From CBDDBU01 sp965226045 (GTDB lineage Bacteria; Pseudomonadota; Alphaproteobacteria; VGEJ01), in contig CBDDBU010000001.1 of assembly GCA_965226045.1 (NCBI GenBank), positions 1-15,505 of the forward strand: a stretch of DNA of 15,505 bases, read 5' to 3'. Positions 13,574-15,505 of this stretch are shown in pieces. The notes under the pieces were generated by a model, which was not told the origin of the DNA, made no database searches, and saw only the letters and a program-made list of their open reading frames with translations. The position numbers and the translations under genes are program-made. Position 1 is the stretch's first letter; each line of letters starts with the position of its first letter.

Positions 13574-14052
13574 CTCCAGTTCGCCCGCCAACCCAGGTTT
13601 CGTCCACCTCAACATGGTTCTTGGGCTGTCCACCGATCCTGTCTTGGTTGGGCCGCACCATGCCCGAGGCGGAGCTTGTGGAGAATTTGAAAGGCCGTCT
13701 CGTAGCGCGAAAGACCAAGTTGCCGCTGAAACTGCACGGCGGACATGCCGGGCGTCTGACTGGCGACCAGATAAGCGGCCCAGAACCAGACGTTCAGCGG
13801 AGTGTGGCTACGCTCCATCACTGTTCCCACCGTCAGCCCGGTGTTCTGGCGGCACTTGCGGCAGCGCAGGACGCCAGGGCGGTTTTCAAAGTGGAACGGC
13901 TCTCCCGCCGTGCCGCAGTGCGGGCAGGCAAAGCCGTCTCCCCAGCGGGCTTTCTCCAGGTAGGCGGCGCAGGCCGCATCATCGGGGAAAAGTCGCTGGA
14001 ACTCGGGTAGCGAATGCGGGAATGGGAGATCGGCGCGGTCGAGAACATCCAT
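13574..14052 (-). pseudogene. IS1595-family transposase, frameshifted and 3'-truncated
   Basis: The N-terminal half of an ISXO2-like/IS1595 transposase. ATG 14052 has GGGGAG about 7 bases upstream. It shows an N-terminal zinc ribbon (C43, C46, C64, C67 in FACPHCG and LRCRKC) and the family segment PLNVWFWAAYLVASQTPGMS. After QILHKLR (near 13675) one extra base shifts the frame; in the new frame it continues MVRPNQDRIGGQPKNHVEVD then ETWVGGRT, which carries the first catalytic Asp and Glu region, until the IS3-family terminus at 13573 cuts it. The rest of the catalytic domain is absent from the window, so it is inactive. Confidence 0.88.
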
Positions 14053-14066
14053 GGCGCGCTCCCCTA

Positions 14067-14118
14067 TATCCGGTTTGCGCCCATTCTAGCCCTAGTGGGT
14101 GTGGGTGTAAACCGGATA
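14067..14118. repeat. 10-bp inverted repeat upstream of the IS1595 gene
   Basis: TATCCGGTTT (14067-14076) and AAACCGGATA (14109-14118) are perfect complements around a 32-nt centre. It lies just upstream of the IS1595 ribosome binding site and may be part of the IS end or its promoter/operator. I cannot place the exact terminus of the element. Confidence 0.5.
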
Positions 14119-14119
14119 G

Positions 14120-14516
14120 GCAAGGAACCAAGCCCCCAGACATCACTGCCATGCGAGACTCGCACCCCTCCACGGCCTGACGGAACGTTTACGGTGACCG
14201 TTCGTCCAAGCCGTGGAACCGTCCGCCCGGCGGTCAGGCTGGCGCGCGAAGCAAAGCTGTGCATCAAGGGCGAGACCGATGTGGGGGCGGCGGGGTTCGC
14301 GCTGCTCGCCTGGGAGGATCCGAACGGCGCGGATGGAGCACTGTCGCCGATTTGTGCGTGGGGGCGTCGCTCGACGGCATGCTGGTGGCGCTGCTGGCCG
14401 CGACGGGGGTGCCGCTCAGGGGTCTGAGGCTCGGAGAGTGGTAACCCTCCGGCGTAGGCCGCCTGTTCCCGTTGCGTGAGCTTTGGCAGTGTGAGCGCTT
14501 GGGAAGTGGGTGCTTC
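14120..14516 (+). other. 397-bp gap with a decayed, unidentified coding piece
   Basis: This lies between the IS1595 upstream end and the IS66 left end. Two plus-strand stretches look like former protein: RPAVRLAREAKLCIKGETD, then VGAAGFALLAWEDPNG (about 14222-14325) and, in another frame, TVADLCVGASLDGMLVALLA, then ATGVPLRGLRLGEW ending at TAA 14442-14444. If joined by a frameshift near 14335 they would form the C-terminal part of one protein. No start, ribosome binding site or recognisable family is seen. It is probably a chromosomal gene relic trapped between insertion sequences. Confidence 0.4.
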
Positions 14517-14518
14517 GT

Positions 14519-14548
14519 AAGTGTCCACTACGATTCAGGTGGACACTT
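14519..14548 (+). promoter_or_regulatory. Hairpin at the IS66 left end, just before tnpA
   Basis: AAGTGTCCAC (14519-14528) and GTGGACACTT (14539-14548) are a perfect 10-bp inverted repeat with a 10-nt loop, six bases before the tnpA ATG. It could bind a transposition protein as part of the IS terminus or block read-through translation into tnpA. Confidence 0.55.
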
Positions 14549-14553
14549 AGCCG

Positions 14554-14982
14554 ATGTCGGTTGCTGAGGAGAAGTCGGGCGGAGATGGCGGCGGATCGGT
14601 TGGTCGCCGTCGCCGGCGGTGGAGCGAGGCGCAGAAGCGTCAGATCGTGGCGGAGGCCCATGAGCCGGGGGTCTCGGTGCTGATGGTCGCCCAGCGCTAC
14701 AACTTGAATGCCAATCAGATTTTCAGGTGGCGGCGCCTGTTTCGCGAGCCTGAGCGCGCCGCCGGGACGGGCCGGTACGTGCCGGTTGTCGTCAGGGCGG
14801 CACCGGACCCCGAGGCCGGTGCGGGATCGCTGCGCCCACCATCCGAGGACGTCGCGGTGGAGGGTGCGCCGGCGACGGGCCGGATTGAGATCGTGCTGCC
14901 GGGCGAGCGCCGGGTGATCGTCGACCGGTCGGTCGACGGTCCGGCGCTGGCGCGTGTGATCGCGGTCCTGGATCGGCGATGA
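14554..14982 (+). CDS. tnpA: IS66-family accessory protein TnpA
   Basis: A 142-residue IS66 OrfA/TnpA-type protein, a small DNA-binding accessory factor of IS66 transposition. The N-terminal helix-turn-helix reads RRRWSEAQKRQIVAEAHEPG, then VSVLMVAQRYNLNANQIFRW, typical of the IS66 TnpA/IS911 HTH group; the C-terminal part ends IEIVLPGERRVIVDRSVD and ALARVIAVLDRR, the usual tail. The ATG at 14554 lacks a clear ribosome binding site because the upstream hairpin occupies that region. Its TGA overlaps the tnpB ATG (ATGA, 14979-14982), as is normal for the family. It is intact, but its partner genes are not. Confidence 0.9.
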   Translation: MSVAEEKSGGDGGGSVGRRRRRWSEAQKRQIVAEAHEPGVSVLMVAQRYNLNANQIFRWRRLFREPERAAGTGRYVPVVVRAAPDPEAGAGSLRPPSEDVAVEGAPATGRIEIVLPGERRVIVDRSVDGPALARVIAVLDRR

Positions 14983-15135
14983 TCCCGGTTCCGAGCGGTG
15001 TGCGGGTGTGGCTCGCGACCGGTGTGACGGACATGCGTCGCGGCATGAACACGCTGGCGCTTCAGGTTCAGCAGGACCTGGGAGGCGATCCCCATGCGGG
15101 GGATTTGTATGTGTTCCGCGGTCGCAGAGGCGACC
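14979..15135 (+). pseudogene. tnpB: IS66-family TnpB, C-terminal half missing
   Basis: The first ~52 codons of an IS66 OrfB/TnpB protein: MIPVPSGVRVWLATGVTDMR, then LYVFRGRRGDL, the well-known N-terminal signature. Right after GDL the sequence becomes the terminus of an IS3-family element (GGACCCATCCAGGAAAAGTGG). TnpB is usually about 115 residues, so roughly half is lost. Confidence 0.88.
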
Positions 15136-15447
15136 TGGACCCATCCAGGAAAAGTGGAGGCGCCCTACACCGTTTGCATTGCTTCTGCCTCGAATTTGAC
15201 GGGGCTTGTGAAGTCCAGCGTCGAGTGCCGACGGACTGGATTATAGAACCCATCGATGTATCCGGCCATGGCAGTTTCAGCTTGGCTTCTTGACATGAAC
15301 ACAGTCCTCCAGATCAGTTCTGACTTGATGGTTTTGAAGAAGGTCTCGACGACGGCGTTATCATAGCAATTTCCCTTACCGCTCATTGAGGCGAGGAAAC
15401 CGAGTTCACCGAGGCGCGCCTGGTATGCGTCTGAGCAGTACTGGGCG
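15136..15447 (-). mobile_element. IS3-family element remnant, 3' end only
   Basis: The outer terminus is at about 15136 (plus strand TGGACCCATCCAGGAAAAGT) inside the IS66 tnpB gene. The element is cut on its 5' side near 15447. It is of a different subgroup from the complete IS3-family element at 12301-13573. Confidence 0.8.
15165..15447 (-). pseudogene. IS3-family transposase OrfB, C-terminal remnant
   Basis: The last ~94 codons of an IS3-group integrase-core transposase: QYCSDAYQARLGELGFLASM, then SGKGNCYDNAVVETFFKTIK with the catalytic Glu in VVETFF, then RRHSTLDFTSPVKFEAEA and TAG. The preceding HSDRGS block with the second catalytic Asp should come just before QYCSD but is replaced by LRRPIELA, which marks the breakpoint. 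It is inactive. The in-frame ATG at 15470 belongs to the flanking sequence. Confidence 0.88.
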
Positions 15448-15489
15448 AGTTCAATCGGTCGTCGCAACACTCTGGCATAGGAGGTTGCT

Positions 15490-15505
15490 ATGACGGTACG
15501 CAGAC
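15490..15505 (+). CDS. Start of a gene leaving the window
   Basis: ATG at 15490 is preceded by a perfect AGGAGG (15479-15484) with a 5-nt spacer, the strongest ribosome binding site near the right edge. Only five codons are visible (MTVRR or MTVRQ-like start), so nothing can be said of its function. Given the surroundings it could be a transposase or a chromosomal gene. Confidence 0.4.

Larger units (their letters stand above)
14517..15135 (+). mobile_element. IS66-family element, left part only
   Basis: The left end is placed at 14517, where GTAAGTGTCC matches the GTAAG-type terminus of IS66 elements. It carries tnpA and the start of tnpB; tnpB is interrupted at about 15135 by the terminus of an IS3-family element. 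The large tnpC transposase and the right end are outside the window or lost. Confidence 0.75.

Noticed and set aside
14064..14528. Minus-strand 154-codon open frame
   Set aside because: It spans the IS66 left end and the IS1595 upstream region, so it cannot be one gene; its composition is low-complexity.

Overview
The window looks like a piece of a GC-rich alphaproteobacterial chromosome in active decay. I infer this from base and codon use and from the mix of families: hydantoinase/oxoprolinase genes, PhyH dioxygenases, and IS1595, IS66, IS5, IS256 and IS3 elements. No rRNA, tRNA or other marker gene is present, so the lineage is a guess. The load of truncated genes and insertion sequences would suit a host-associated or otherwise relaxed-selection lineage.

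Left part (1-6114, all minus strand): a compact five-gene catabolic operon, read right to left. It holds a Gfo/Idh/MocA NAD(P)-dependent oxidoreductase, an HpcH/HpaI-type aldolase, hyuA and hyuB (hydantoinase/5-oxoprolinase/acetone-carboxylase-type subunits) and a 66-residue Cys4 zinc-binding-type protein. Spacings are 39 nt, 17 nt, a 4-nt ATGA overlap and a 1-nt TGATG overlap. The first three genes look intact. The last third of hyuB is wrecked: several frame changes, a 25-nt insertion that copies a 24-nt stretch of hyuB itself, and a ~168-bp piece of an IS3-family transposase gene with no IS ends. The aldolase lacks the active-site arginine of its family (Gly69 in its place).

Middle (6115-8632, plus strand): a divergent control region with two overlapping 12-bp palindromes and a promoter-like pair, then two tandem, nearly identical membrane fatty-acid-hydroxylase/sterol-desaturase-type di-iron proteins. 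The duplication includes their leader regions.

Next (8633-10610): a small gene graveyard around one intact gene. The intact gene is a PhyH-type Fe(II)/2-oxoglutarate dioxygenase, possibly leaderless. Around it lie the last ~49 codons of an amidase, the C-terminus of a D-amino-acid dehydrogenase (DadA-like) with a frameshift inside a perfect 18-bp palindrome, a probable internal amidase piece fused directly to that DadA piece, an unidentified C-terminal piece, and a short divergent ORF with a good ribosome binding site. Hydantoinase, amidase and D-amino-acid dehydrogenase together suggest a former amide/hydantoin/D-amino-acid catabolic locus (inference).

Right part (about 10790-15505): a mosaic of insertion sequences, mostly cut by their neighbours: IS5 (3' lost), IS256 (5' lost), a complete IS3-family IS407-type element with an OrfA/OrfB frameshift site, IS1595 (3' lost and frameshifted), an unidentified decayed piece, IS66 (tnpA intact, tnpB cut), and the tail of a second IS3-family element. 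A strong ribosome binding site and ATG at the right edge mark the start of a gene that leaves the window.

I do not see a convincing new defence, CRISPR or RNA-based system. The most unusual signals are the self-templated insertion in hyuB, the arginine-less aldolase, the small Cys4 protein coupled to hyuB, and the palindrome pair between the two divergent operons.
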